DNA from: Ichthyophis bannanicus
Lineage: Eukaryota > Chordata > Amphibia > Gymnophiona > Ichthyophiidae
Length of the DNA: 64,000 bases
Assembly (NCBI GenBank): GCA_033557465.1
Contig: CM066033.1
Location: forward strand, 1,244,665,523 to 1,244,729,522
Reading direction: 5' to 3'
The notes under the pieces were generated by a model. That model worked only from the letters and a program-made list of their open reading frames with translations. It ran no database searches and was not told the origin of the DNA. Of this stretch, positions 20,170-30,898 are shown in pieces. The stretch's first letter is position 1; the number at the start of each line of letters is the position of its first letter. The translations under genes and the position numbers were made by a program.

Positions 20170-20346
20170 ACTGAGGCAAGATGGCACCCTTGGATGGGAA
20201 GGGGACAACACATACGTGGTGCATCTCCCAAAGACTTTCTTTGAAAGCTGGGGAGATGCTTCTGCGTGAGCTTCATCAGCACCCATATGTGAGGACTGAT
20301 TCCTGCTGTCCCCGGAGAACACCTGTTACAGGTGAGTAACTATGCT
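20170..20346. repeat. Right ITR of DIRS-B
   Basis: ctgaggcaagatggcaccctt to gtgagtaactatgct; complementary to 3139-3300. Confidence 0.83.
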
Positions 20347-20935
20347 TTCATGACAACAAAGTAGTTCTTCACATTTATCTAATGTACTTGCATAAGGTAA
20401 TAATGCCTTTTATGTTATTGAGGAAATACTTCCTAGTTTAGTCCAAATGTCATATGAGAAGTCCTGTGCTTGCTTTCTCTAAATTCTGCAGTGCATGCCA
20501 ATCTCTCTTATCCATTGTGCTGACTGGCTAGGTGTATCCCGAGGACTGGATTGAGAACCTCTGCTCTTAAAAATTGATTTCATCAGAATGCCTCTGCAGC
20601 TGTTTATCTCCTTTGACCACCAACAGGCAGTTGAGCATAATAAGCTGTGTGTTGGAGTAGTGTGCTGAAGCTCTATACATAGTTCCCTAATTCATGTGTT
20701 AAAAAAGATGTTTATGCCTATTGCGTCCAAGATATCACATGCCAATAATTAATTTGTGTGCAAAATTGTGCACAAATGCAGAGCATACAGAATGCTATGA
20801 TAACAGACATGCATCAGGTGTGCATTAGGTTACAAAACAATACTTTAGTCACCCTTTTGCCTTTAAAAAAATTGGCATTACTTTGACCACTTTCCAGTAG
20901 TACAGATTTTAATGAAAGCCAGCATCTATTATCAA
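20347..20935. other. No recognisable feature
   Basis: AT-rich sequence with no supported coding frame or repeat family. Confidence 0.5.
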
Positions 20936-22024
20936 GATCATCTGTGGGACTTGAAAATTGGACGGTAGCTGAAGTAAAGCCCATTTTTAAAAAGGACTCC
21001 AGGGGTGATCCAGGACACTACAGATCCGGTGAGTATGTCGGTGCCAAGCAAAATGATAGAAACTATTATGAAGAACAGAGTTATTGAACACACAGACATG
21101 GTTAAAGGGACACAGTTAACATGTATTTAGCCAAGGGAAGTTTTGTGTCTCTAATCAGCTACATTTCTCTGAAGGTATGAATAAATGTGGATAAAAGTAA
21201 GTCACTTGATAGAGTGTATTTGGAATTTCAGAAAACATCTGACAAAATTCCCCATGAGAGACTTCTGAGGAAATTGCCTCCCTATGCCATGACTTTTTAA
21301 TGTGATCTTGTGGATTGGGAACCGGTTAAAAGAGAAAACAGAGTGGGTTTTAAATGGTCAATTTTCTCAATAGAGGAAGGTGAATAGTGGAATACTCCAG
21401 TTTGCTATACTGGGACCCTGGAGCTTTTTATAAATGGTCTGGAAATAGGAATAACAAATGAGATGATCAAATTTGCAGATGACACCAAGTTATTCAGAGT
21501 TTGTTAAACTACATGCAGATTGTGAGAAATTGCAGGAGGACCTTGAGACTGGAAGACTGGTCATCCAAATAGCAGATAACTTTAATTTGGACAAATGCAA
21601 AGTGATGTACATCAGGAAAAATAATCCCCATTATAGCTACACAATGCTAGGACTTCATTATGGACAATAGGATGAAATCCTCTGTTCATTGTGTGTGGCA
21701 GCCAAAAAAAAAGCAAAGAGAATGTTAGGAATTATTAGGAAAGGTATAGAGAATTAAACAGAGTATCATAACGTCTCTGTATTGCTCCATAGTGTGACTG
21801 CATCTTGAGTATTGTGTGTAATTCTGGTCTCTGCATCTTAAAATAGATATAATGGAATTAGAAAAGGTATATAAACGGACAACCAAGATGATGATGGGGT
21901 GGAACGTCTCCCTTGTGAAGAAAGGCTAAAGAGGTTAGGGCTCTTGAGCTTGTAGAAGAAACAGCAGAGGGGGAGACATGATAGAGGTTTATAAAATATT
22001 GTGTAGAGTGGAATGGATAGACAT
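20936..22024 (+). pseudogene. Ancient CR1 LINE reverse transcriptase fragment
   Basis: Readable blocks in changing frames include [56 protein letters not shown] (the FADD box) and, in the last part, the CR1 C-terminal stretch ending in [17 protein letters not shown] at 22020. Stops are frequent, so this is an old copy. It stops abruptly where a minus-strand L2 tail begins at 22025. The missing 3' end may be the piece at 30899-31190 beyond DIRS-D. Confidence 0.82.
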
Positions 22025-23229
22025 TTATTTTATTTATTTAACTGGTTTTATATACCATGTTTCTACTAGGCAAAATGGTTTACATAGAACAACAAGAGAA
22101 CGTTTACATAGAACAATTGAAAATATATGCAAGGAACTTTAAAAATGAGTAACTAAACATTCTAAATAGCTCTTAACAAAGGGGGGTGGATACCTAGATA
22201 GTAATGGGGGTGTGGGGAGGGTGAAGTAGGTATTTGAGGTGGGGAGTGGGGAGGTGAGCTGAGTGACTTTGGGGGTTAGGGGGGAGGGATATTCTTGCTG
22301 GGGGTTTGTTGATGTGGTTGCACTATAGCAGGGGTCTCAAACTCAAATTGCTTTGAGGGCCGAATGAGGACTTGTAAAGTAACCCGGGGGCCGCATAAGA
22401 CACGGGCCTCATTTGCATAAGGGGCCTCATTTGCATAAATATTTGCATAATGTTGCATAATGAGTGCATGGATAAAGAAAGACTAGAAAATTTCTATATT
22501 ACTATAATCCAGTGCCAACCGCCAGGCACATTAGGAACTACTACTAACACTGCCCATTTGGAACCCATAGCAAACCCGCCGTATCCTAACTGCACTACCA
22601 GGACTCACAAAGCACCAGACCCTACCTATCAAAAGGCAACACTGCAAATATTAAATCAATACATTTCAGAGAACAATACATGACCTACTGGGAAAAGAGA
22701 ACAAGTAGCAATGTCAAATAGGAATTACACAGAATACCTCAGCACTGTAGAAATAAAACTATAAATAATTTCTTGTACCAAAGCACAGACATTAATGATG
22801 CACATTTCCCAGAGCTGACATATTCCAGTTAATAAATTCAAAATAAAGAGATATTTTTCTACCTTTTGTGCATTTTTTTTCAGTTGCAATTGCTCCAGCC
22901 ACTTCTGGTTTCTTCGTGTCTTCTGCTATCTCCATCGTCTGCTGTCCATTTGTCCTTTCTTCTCTCTTCTAGTTTTTTTCCATTTTCTCTCTACATCTGC
23001 TTTAACATACTAATCTTTCTCCTTTTGCTCTTTCCTCATTCCTATTTCATCCACTCAAATTTTACCCCTCCATCCTCAATCCCCACTTACTCTCCCAATA
23101 CCTGGCCAATTGTAGATTTGTCTTCTCTTCCAGACAAATATTTTTCCCCTCTCCATTTCACTTTCCCAGCTCCATCCCATTCTAATCCTCCCCAACATCA
23201 GCTCCCTTCTAGTTCCAGCCCCACCCAGC

Positions 23230-24115
23230 ATCTGCTCCTTTCTAGTCCCTGCATCAGTCCATTTCCAGTCCTATCCTAGCCTCACCATCAGCCCATTTCC
23301 AATCCTAGCTCCCTCCCCTCACAGCCCATTTCCATTCCAAGCCCCCCTCCCCATCAGCCATTTGCAGTTCAAGCCCCCCTTCCACTCAGCCCATTTCCAG
23401 TCCTAGCAACCCCCCCAGCCCATTACCAGTCCTAGACCCCCCATAGCCCATAACCAGTCCTAACCTCCCCATAGCGCACTTCCAGTCTTACCCCCCCATC
23501 ACCCCATTTTCAGTCTTACCCCCCCCCATAGCCCATTACCAGTCCTAGTCCCCCCCCATAGCCCACTTGCAGTCGTATCCCCCATCACCCCATTTTCAGT
23601 CATACCTCCCCTCATAGGCCATTACCAGTCATAACCCCCCCCCCCCCTGCCAATAGCCCACTTCCTGTCTTAACCCCCATCTCCCCATTTTCAGTCCTAG
23701 CCCCCACCATAGCCCATTACCAGTCATAACCCCCCCTGCCAATAGCCCACTTCCAGTCCTAACCCCCATCTGCCCATTTCCAGTCCTAGCCCCCACCATA
23801 GCCCATTACCAGTCATAACCCCCCCTGCCAATAGCCCACTTCCAGTCCTAACCCCCATCGGCCCAGTTCCAGTCCTGGCCCCCACCATAGCCCATTACTA
23901 GTTATAACCCCCCCCCCCAGCCCACTTCCAGTCATAACCCCCGCCCATTTCCAGCCCCACCATAGCCCACTTCCATCCAGTCCTAACCCCCATCTGCCCA
24001 TTTCCAGTCCTAGCCCCCACCATAGCCCATTACCAGTCATAACCCCCCCCCCAGCCCATTACCAGTCATAACCCCCCCCCCCTCCCCCCTCTGCCAATAG
24101 CCCACTTCCAGTTCA
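23230..24115. repeat. C-rich minisatellite in the hAT element
   Basis: Imperfect repeats of about 25-40 bp based on agcccattaccagtcctaacccccc, with variants cacttccagtc and catttccagtc. Predicted open frames across it are low-complexity and not genes. Confidence 0.85.
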
Positions 24116-24140
24116 GTCAGCCCCTCCATAGCTCATTACC

Positions 24141-24575
24141 GGCCAACAAAAAATCCCCCAAACCCTGGCTTCTGCTGCTGCCGTTGCCGCCGTGGCAGCA
24201 GCAGAATCAATTGTCAAATTAAAAAAAAAAACTGCCTTCTGCTGCTCAAGCAGCTGTCCTGCGGCCCCTTTCCCTCTGCCCGGAGATCCGACTCTGCTCT
24301 ATCAGCGGCGTGCTTTTTAAGCCGCGACGAGAGTAGTCCCCTCTCGCGCGGTTTTTCAAGCCGCGCGAGAGGGGAATACTCTCTTCGCGGCTTGAAAAGC
24401 ACGCCGCTGAGAGCAGAGTCGGATCTCCGGGCAGAGGGAAAGGGGCCGCAGGACAGCTGCTTGAGCAGCAGAAGTACGTTTTTTTTTTAAATTTGACAAT
24501 TGATTCTGCTGCTGCCACGGCGGCAACGGCAGCAAGCAGAAGCCAGGGTTTTGGGGGATTTTTGGTTTTCCGCCG
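24141..24575. repeat. Long near-perfect palindrome in the hAT element
   Basis: Two arms of about 207 bp pair around a loop of about 9 bases near 24355. The outer part has ccctggcttctgctgctgcc against ggcagcaagcagaagccaggg; the inner part has cccctctcgcgcgg against ccgcgcgagagggg. Mismatches are few. A transcript would form a long hairpin. Confidence 0.9.
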
Positions 24576-24969
24576 TCGCGGGCCGCACAAAGTTGTCTCG
24601 CGGCCCGCGGGCCGCGTGTTTGAGACCCCTGCACTATAGTGTTCTTCAGAAAGAAGTGTATTAAGGTGCTTTTTGAAGAGGGTGTGGAATTGGAGGCAAT
24701 GTATTGTGGGGGTTAGTTTGTTCCAGTTGGTAGGGGCATAGAACTGGAAGGCTCTTGTGCAGATGCGTTGATCTTTTGTGACTCTGTGCTGGAAGGAGAA
24801 GATTTGTTGCATTCTGTTGAGTCTGTTGATAACAGGACATCTGACTAATTGTAACTGCTCATGTCGATTGTTTACTCATGTCAAAAAGTACATCAGATTA
24901 CTCCATGAAGTTATTCTCCTCTGTTTAAAAGTACTACTGTATATTTTTTTCATTCAACGCATAAATAAG

Positions 24970-25135
24970 ATCTCCAGGAACAAGCAGGAACGTAGTCCTC
25001 ACATATGGGTATCGTCGGTACCGACGGAGCCTGCGCGGGAACTCTCCCCAGCGTTCAATAGGAACGCTTTTGGGAGCATCCCTCAGCACATGCACGCTGC
25101 CTTCCCGCCTTTCCAACTGTCCCTCTTCAGTTCTT
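24970..25135. repeat. Left ITR of DIRS-D
   Basis: ATCTCCAGG at 24970; GTCGGTACCGAC at 25014-25025; complementary to 30709-30895. Confidence 0.9.
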
Positions 25136-25365
25136 CGTTTTCCGCGGAGCCAACAGGACCTATTCCCTGTCACCACAGAAAATTCCGTCTTTAAATTTCT
25201 TTCTTGTGGTCGCGTTTGCCTACCGCATGACGCCTACCGATACCGCCGGTTCTTTTCTTATTAAAAAAAAAAAACAAAAAAAACTTCTTAGACTGTTTCT
25301 TTTCAGAAACTTTCCTCTTTGGTGCTAGGCGCCATTTTGGGCATTAGGCCCCATTTTCCTAAATT

Positions 25366-27312
25366 ATGGAAAAGCCAACTAGTGGTTTTAAAAAATGTAC
25401 TAAGTGTGGCGGTACCATTTCCGTCACTGACACCCATGATTGGTGTCTAAAATGTTTAGGACCTGATCATTCTCCAACTGAATGTCTCTCCTGCATGGGG
25501 ATGACCAAAGAGGAAGACAGAACCGGGCCGTGAAGCTAGGTACCCTCTTTACTTCAGATGCAGATCCATTGCATTGACATCATCAAGGGCCTCTACTTCC
25601 TCCCATGGATCTCAGGTAACTAAACATAAAAGCCGGTCCTCAAAGGGTAGCTCTCCTGCTAAGCATGGAGAGGCCATTGGCATTGCCCTTGAGGGAACCA
25701 CACTGGCAAAACAGCCCCGGTGGGAGGCTTTGGCTTCCAAAGCATCGATGGGGCTTCAGGATGTTCTCGAGGCCTCAACCTCGCAAGAACTACCTGTGCC
25801 ATGCTCAGGGGTTCCGGCCGTTCTTACCGGTACCGACACCCAGGCATCAGCAGCGTCGATAGACCAGAGGTTTCTTGCTATCAAGCGCAGTATCACAGCT
25901 CTTGTTTCAGCTGCGGTATCGGTGGTCCCAAGGACACCGGTACCGACATCGACACCGATGCAGGTACAGACACCGGTACCGACACGGACGATGCCGGTAC
26001 CGGCCCCGGTGGGTACTCTTCCCATGCCATCTCTGGCTGGAGTGGACAGAGCGGTACCGGGTCACCTCGGTACTGACTGCGATCGGTACCGGGATCGTGC
26101 TTTGCAAGAGCATCGGGGTCAGGAATACTTCAATTCCTCCGATTCCGAAGACTCTGACAATTCTGCTGGCAGTAGAGGGTTTCTCCTAGAAGATCCCTCT
26201 TCTCCCCAACACAGAATGTCACCTCCAGAGGACATGTCATTTCAGGATTTCATCCGTGATATGGCCAAAGGTCTTTCAATCACAGTAGCTCCTGAAGAGG
26301 AACCCAGAGCAAAGGAAATGGAAATCCTCCAATATCCTAAAGCTCCTAAGGAGGCAGCTACTCTGCCTATCCATGAAATTCTGCATAGCTTGATGCTCAG
26401 AATGTGGGAGACACCTCTGACTACTTCTCCTCACTCTAGGAGACTTGATACTATGTATCGAGTCCCACCATGTCCTGGGTTTCAGAAAACTCAGCTGCCG
26501 CACCATTAAATGGTAGTGGAATCAGCCATGCGTAGGATGAAAAGTGCAAAAAGGCATGCATCCAATCCTCCAGGTCGTGAATGCAGGACTCTGGATGCTT
26601 TTGGACGCAGAACATTTCAAGCTTCCATGCTTTCAGCTAGGATCAGTTCATATATCCTATATATATGGGAATGTTCTTCAAAGAACCATGCTGAAGTCCC
26701 ATTTGTTCTGCACAGCTTTTAACTTTCCCCCTCCCCCTACCCTCTCCTTTCCCCCATATCGTTGATTTCAGTCGTTCTTAACCCACTTTGCCCTGTTGCT
26801 CTATTCTCCCCTCTTATTCTATCCTATCTCGTATCTTTCTTTCCTTTTGCTTATGGCGTTCTTTTCCTTTTCAGCAGCCCTATTATTTTTGCTATTGTAA
26901 ACCGCTCTGATTCCTTGAGTGTGAGCGGTATATAAAATGTATTAATAAAGATAAAGATAAAGGAGACTTGGAACTAATGAGCCCATTTCTCCCAGATAAT
27001 TTTCTTGCTCTAGTTAAGCATGCTCAGGATGTCTCCAAGTTTGTCAATCGTGCAGCCTTTGACTGCTTCGAATGCATCAGCAGAACTTCTGCTATTGCCA
27101 TTGGCGCACAACGGATTGCCTGGCTACAGGCATCGGAGACTTGGGTACAGGACAAGTTACGCAACATTCCTTGCATGGGGGAGAATCTCTTCGGCAAGAA
27201 CTGGCAGGAAAAGGCTAGCGAGTTAGATGCTGACAATTCTACCTTAGATAGATTCTCAAAGTCTACAGCCACTCCAGCTAAAAGGAAGCCTTATTTAAAA
27301 ACCCTCTTTTAG
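25366..27312 (+). pseudogene. Gag-like ORF1 of DIRS-D
   Basis: ATG at 25366 begins MEKPTSGFKKCTKCGG and an N-terminal cluster CX2C-X9-HX2CX2C-X4-HX4CX2C (residues about 11-46), then a TGA at 25531. A second frame (from about 25574) is open for 311 codons with the Ser/Pro/Val-rich middle and the conserved block SFQDFIRDMAKGLSI, EMEILQYPKAPKEA, LMLRMWETPLTT, PGFQKTQLPHH and a TAA. It continues MVVESAMRRMKSAKRHA to a LINE-tail insertion at about 26698. After that come VKHAQDVSKFVNRAAFDCFE and SRTSAIAIGAQRIAWLQAS to the stop at 27312. Capsid-like role by position only. One frameshift and two stops. Confidence 0.85.
26698..26963 (+). mobile_element. LINE-tail insertion in DIRS-D gag
   Basis: A pyrimidine-rich stretch followed by gtaaaccgctctgattccttg, gagcggtatataaaatg and (GATAAA)n. 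It interrupts gag between AEV and GDLELMSPF. A very short 5'-truncated L2-type insertion or a SINE using that tail. Confidence 0.75.
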
Positions 27313-27509
27313 CAAGAAGAGGAAGTTTTATCCTTCCTATACCCAGCATAGTCAAACTTAGGGTCAGGATGGCCAAAAGGGACAAACTAGACAGCAAAAG
27401 AAACCAAAAGGCCTGAGAGCCCAACCAGTTCTCCAGGTTCATCCCCCTTAAGGGCTTTGCCTCCTTCCTAGAGAGCTTTGCCTTCCTGCCTCTGAGGGGT
27501 CCCCAACCC

Positions 27510-28535
27510 CCCAATATTCCAGGCAGGTTATGCCACTTTGTCAACAGATGGCATCAGATAACAGCAGAAGATTGGTTTTTGTCCATTGTAGGAGAGGGGT
27601 ACAAACTTCATTTTCACAGCATACCCCCTCCTACAATTCTAAAGCAATTCAATTCACAAACCTCTGCAGACAATCTGCTAGATCGCGAGGTCTCCACACT
27701 TCTTGCCCAAGGGGCATTAGAGGAAGTACCCACTCTTCAACAGGGGACAGGGTTCTACTCCCCCTATTTTCTTATTCCAAAGAAAACAGGGGGACACAGA
27801 TCCATTCTAGACCTCAGAGAATTGAACAAATATCTGTTTCGAGAGAAATTCAAAATGATTTCTCTAGGAACTCTTCTGCCATACCTTCAAAGCCAGGACT
27901 GGCTTTACTCTCTAGTCTTAAAGGATGCATACACTCACATTCTCATACATCCATATCACAGGAAATTTTTACGTTTCCTTTTCAGGGGAAGACATTTCCA
28001 GTACAGGGTTCTTCCTTTTGGTCTGGCTTCAGCACCAAGGGTATTCACGAAATGCATGGCAGTAGTAGCTGCATTTCTACGAACCCTGGGGATTTTTGTC
28101 TTCTCTTACTTAGACGACTGGCTCATTGGAGCCTCCAGAGTTGCAGAGGCCAGCACTGCACTGTCCCGTACAATGCGAATCCTCCAATACTTGGGATTGA
28201 TAATAAACTTCCCGAAATTTCAACTAGTTCCTTCCCAATGCCTAGAATTCATAGGAGCCTGTCTAGATACCAGACAAGGGCTTTCCTTCCACAAGCCCGG
28301 TGTCTTCGCATAATGCAGCTAGCTTCCCAAGCAGCAGGCAAGTCCTCCCTCACTGCTCGGGAGCTACTGCAGTTACTGGGACACATGGCATCTACAGTTC
28401 ATGTAGTCCCATATGCTCGCCGCCATATGCGAGCAGCTCAGTGGACCCTCTCCACACAATGGACACTGGCCACGGGTCATTTGTTGGACAAAATAACAAT
28501 CTCCCAATCTCCCAGTCTCCCAATGGTGGCAATCA
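27510..28535 (+). pseudogene. Reverse transcriptase of DIRS-D
   Basis: The frame containing 27579 reads FLIPKKTGGHRSILDLRELN, EKFKMISLGTLLPYLQ, motif A SLVLKDAYTHILIHP, the motif B region LPFGLASAPRVFTKCM and the catalytic box SYLDDWL (TAC at 28107), then FQLVPSQCLEFIGACLDT. A one-base shift near 28275 moves the thumb (RAFLPQARCLRIMQLASQ, ELLQLLGHMASTVHVVPYA) to the next frame, and a second shift near 28500 restores the first. The enzyme copies the element RNA into DNA. The catalytic Asp pair is intact, so the damage is by frameshift only. Confidence 0.88.
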
Positions 28536-28550
28536 CTAGAAAATCTGACA

Positions 28551-29375
28551 GTGGGGTCTCCTTTCCATCAACCCCTCTTTCAGGCCATCCTAACAACAAA
28601 TGCATCACAGGTGGGTTGGGGAGCACACCTGAATCATCTCTCTACCCACGGCACCTGGACTCCACAGGAGGTTGGTTTACACATAAACCTCCTGGAATTA
28701 AGAGCAATTTATTTAGCTCTTCGAGTGTTCCACGCCCATCTCAGCTACAAGACAGTCCTAGTCCAGACGGACAATCAGGTAGCCATGTTCTATGTGAACA
28801 AGCAGGGGGGAACGGGCTCTCTATCATTATGCAACAAAGCTTTACGACTATGGGCCCTCGCCAGAGAGCATCAAATTCACCTTCTAGTGGTATATCTTCC
28901 AGGCATTCAAAACCTTTGGGCAGACAAACTCAGTCGAGTACTGCTACCTCACGAGTGGTCACTCCACCTAGACCAGGTGGCAAAGATATTTCATCTCTGG
29001 GGCACTCCAGACATAGACCACTTTGCAAGTCCACTGAATGCCAAACTTCCCAGGTTCTGTTCCAGGATTCCGGCGCACAACTGTCAGGCAAGGGATGCCT
29101 TCCTCCTTCACTTGGGTCAGGACTTCCTTTATGCCTTCACACCCATTCCCCTCATCCCCAAAATACTCTTCAAGCTTCAGAGAGACAGGGGTCGCATGAT
29201 TCGCGTAGCACCACGATGGCCACGCCATACGTGGTATTCCCTGCTTCTGCATCTCTCTCAAGTGGCACCTCTGGAGTTAGGGCATGCTCCAGATCTCCTT
29301 TCCCAGGAGAACGGGACGCTATGGCACCCGAAGCCCCAGTCATTGCACCTCATGGCCTGGTTGCTGAAAGCTTAG
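28551..29375 (+). pseudogene. RNase H domain of DIRS-D
   Basis: Open for 274 codons: ILTTNASQVGWGAHLN (first catalytic block; copy F has LITDASLLGWGAY, so Asp is replaced by Asn), LELRAIYLALRVF, VQTDNQVAMFYVNKQGG, VYLPGIQNLWADKLSR (last Asp block), then the tether LLPHEWSLHLDQVAKIF, RDAFLLHLGQDFLYAF and LLSQENGTLWHP, a region also conserved in the other copies. It stops at 29375 overlapping the recombinase frame by about 85 bases. Confidence 0.87.
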
Positions 29376-30404
29376 ACCTCCAGGATTTCAACCTGTCCCA
29401 GCAGGTAAAAGATATCCTTCAGGCTTCTAGGAAACTTTCCACAAGAAGATCTTATGCCTTCAAGTGGAAACGTTTTACTATATGGTGCTCCAAGAGGGGA
29501 TTGAACCCCCTGGTCATACCCTTAGAATCGATACTAGAGTATCTCCTTCACTTATCGAATTCTGGGTTAAAGACCAATTTTGTAAGAGTCCATCTTAGTG
29601 CAATTGCAGCTTCTTATAAGCCTCTAAATGGACAACCAATTTCCTCTCATCCACTCCTATCAAGATTTATGAGAGGCCTTTTATTAACTAAACCTCCCAT
29701 CAAGCCACCACCAGTGGCATGGGATCTAAATCTAGTTCTCGGGCATCCCATGAAGCCGCCTTTTGAGCCTTTAGCCACTGCAGCCCTTAGGTTTTTGACC
29801 TGGAAGGTCATCTTCCTAATTGCAATCACCTCTGCTCATCGCATTAGTGAATTGCAAGCTTTATTGGCTGATCCTCCTTATACTAGGTTTCATCATGATA
29901 AGGTTGTTCTTCGAACTCCCCCACATTTTATGCCAAAGGTGGTTTCACCTTTTCATTTAAATCAATCAATTTACCTTCCTGTATTTTTTCCGAGGCCTCA
30001 CGCCTCTAATGCAGAAAAAAACCTTCATACTCTGGATTGTAAAAGGGCCTTGGCCTTTTACATACAAAGAACACAGCAACATAAAGTCCTCACAACTTTT
30101 TATAGCTTTTGACCCTAGTCATTTGGGACTTCCAGTCTCCAAAAGACCTTTATCTAAATGGATTGTCCAATGCATATCCTTTGCTTATGAGAGTAAGGGT
30201 CTTCCTCTTCATGACCATGTCACAGCTCATAATGTGAGAGCCATGGCAGCTTCTATGGCTAATCTCCATTCTGTGTCTATCGATGACATTTGTCGAGCAG
30301 CCACCTGGGCTTCGGTACACACCTTCACAGCCCACTGCTGCCTAGATAAAGCCTCCCATCGGGATGCCTTTTTTGGTGAAGCTGTTTTTCAAATTCTCTT
30401 TTAA
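29290..30404 (+). pseudogene. Tyrosine recombinase of DIRS-D
   Basis: It lies at the end of an 860-codon open frame that also runs, mostly out of frame, through RT and RNase H. The protein begins near APHGLVAESLDLQDFN. It has SRKLSTRRSYAFKWKRFTIW, SAHRISELQALLADPP (first catalytic Arg), PHFMPKVVSPFHLNQ and LHTLDCKRALAFYIQRTQQH. A one-base shift near 30085 leads to SSQLFIAFDPSHLGLPVSK, TAHNVRAMAASMANL (HxxR) and RAATWASVHTFTAHCCLDKAS, ending QILF and TAA. Copies B, F and H have Tyr where this copy has the first Cys of HCC (TGC instead of TAC), so the nucleophile is lost. Confidence 0.9.
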
Positions 30405-30524
30405 ACCTAAACCAGCTCCTACCCACCGACCCTGGTGGGATGCCAGAGATCCATGGGAGGAAGGATTTTCACCCTCGGTGACACCTTCCTGGGCTATATC
30501 CCTGGCATCTTCAGCTAGGGAGTC

Positions 30525-30628
30525 CCCATATGTGAGGACTACATTCCTGCTTGTTCCTGGAGATAGCGTAGTTACTCACCTGTAACTGGTGGTCCCGGGA
30601 ACAGCAGGAATTTAGTCCTCACAACCCA
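30525..30628. repeat. ICR of DIRS-D
   Basis: ccatatgtgaggactacattc...cctggagat joined to agcgtagttactcacctg; complementary to the two outer ends at 24970 and 30895. Confidence 0.9.
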
Positions 30629-30708
30629 CCCACCTCCCCTAGGAGTTCTCTCTCTCTCTCTTTGTCTCTTTCCTCTCTCCCTCTATCCTTTCACTCAGCT
30701 ACAAATTT

Positions 30709-30895
30709 AACTGAAGAGGGACAGTTGGAAAGGTGGGAAGGCAGCGCGCGTTTGCTGAGGGATGCTCCCAAAAGCGTTCCTATTGGACGCTGGGGAGCGT
30801 TCCCACGCAGACTGTCGGTACCGAGGATACCCATATGTGAGGACTAAATTCCTGCTGTTCCCGGGGATCATCTGTTACAGGTGAGTAACTACGCT
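30709..30895. repeat. Right ITR of DIRS-D
   Basis: From aactgaagagggacagttgg to gtgagtaactacgct; complementary to the left ITR with the usual outer extension. Confidence 0.9.
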
Positions 30896-30898
30896 CTC

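Larger units (their letters stand above)
3139..20346 (+). mobile_element. DIRS-B, type II DIRS retrotransposon, interrupted twice
   Basis: Its own sequence occupies 3139-5938, 8120-9457 and 18713-20346: left ITR, Gag, RT, RNase H, recombinase, ICR and right ITR in the expected order. A Tc1-like element sits in the RT at a TA target (5939-8119), and the entire DIRS-C sits between RNase H and recombinase (9458-18712). Removing both restores collinear homology to copies D and F. Many stops and frameshifts make it inactive. Its ITR type differs from A, C, D and G. Confidence 0.85.
22329..24631. mobile_element. Non-autonomous hAT element with 8-bp target duplication
   Basis: The ends are 14-bp inverted repeats CAGGGGTCTCAAAC, and the flanks are identical octamers CACTATAG (22321-22328 and 24632-24639). 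End sequence and 8-bp duplication are those of the hAT superfamily (Charlie-like). The 2.3-kb interior has no transposase: it holds unique AT-rich DNA, a C-rich minisatellite (23230-24115) and a 0.43-kb near-perfect palindrome (24141-24575). It would have needed transposase from elsewhere. Confidence 0.92.
22025..24965 (-). mobile_element. L2-clade LINE 3' end, minus strand, split by a hAT element
   Basis: On the minus strand the C-terminal ORF2 block lies at about 24840-24660 (RAFQFYAPTNWNKLTP, FHTLFKKHLNTLLSEEHY). The 3' UTR follows from 24640 through the hAT break to 22328-22025, and the tail is tggtatataaaaccagtt plus AAATA repeats. It is a 5'-truncated copy of about 0.6 kb without the insertion. 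Confidence 0.78.
24970..30895 (+). mobile_element. DIRS-D, near full-length type I DIRS retrotransposon
   Basis: Complete structure: left ITR, Gag, RT-RNase H, tyrosine recombinase, ICR and right ITR in 5.9 kb, including a LINE-tail insertion of about 265 bp in gag. It is the best preserved copy in the window and serves as reference for the others. Still inactive: several frameshifts, RNase H TDAS changed to TNAS, and the recombinase Tyr changed to Cys. Confidence 0.92.

Noticed and set aside
22866..23279. 137-residue secreted or membrane protein (hydrophobic, Ser/Pro-rich)
   Set aside because: Low-complexity pyrimidine-rich DNA at the edge of the hAT minisatellite; no conserved block.
24246..24812. 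188-codon minus-strand protein
   Set aside because: Its first part is a real L2 C-terminus, but it runs across the hAT border into the palindrome.
27530..30112. A single 860-residue protein
   Set aside because: Only parts (RT thumb near 28275-28500 and the recombinase from about 29290) match homologues; the rest is a neighbouring frame of RT and RNase H.
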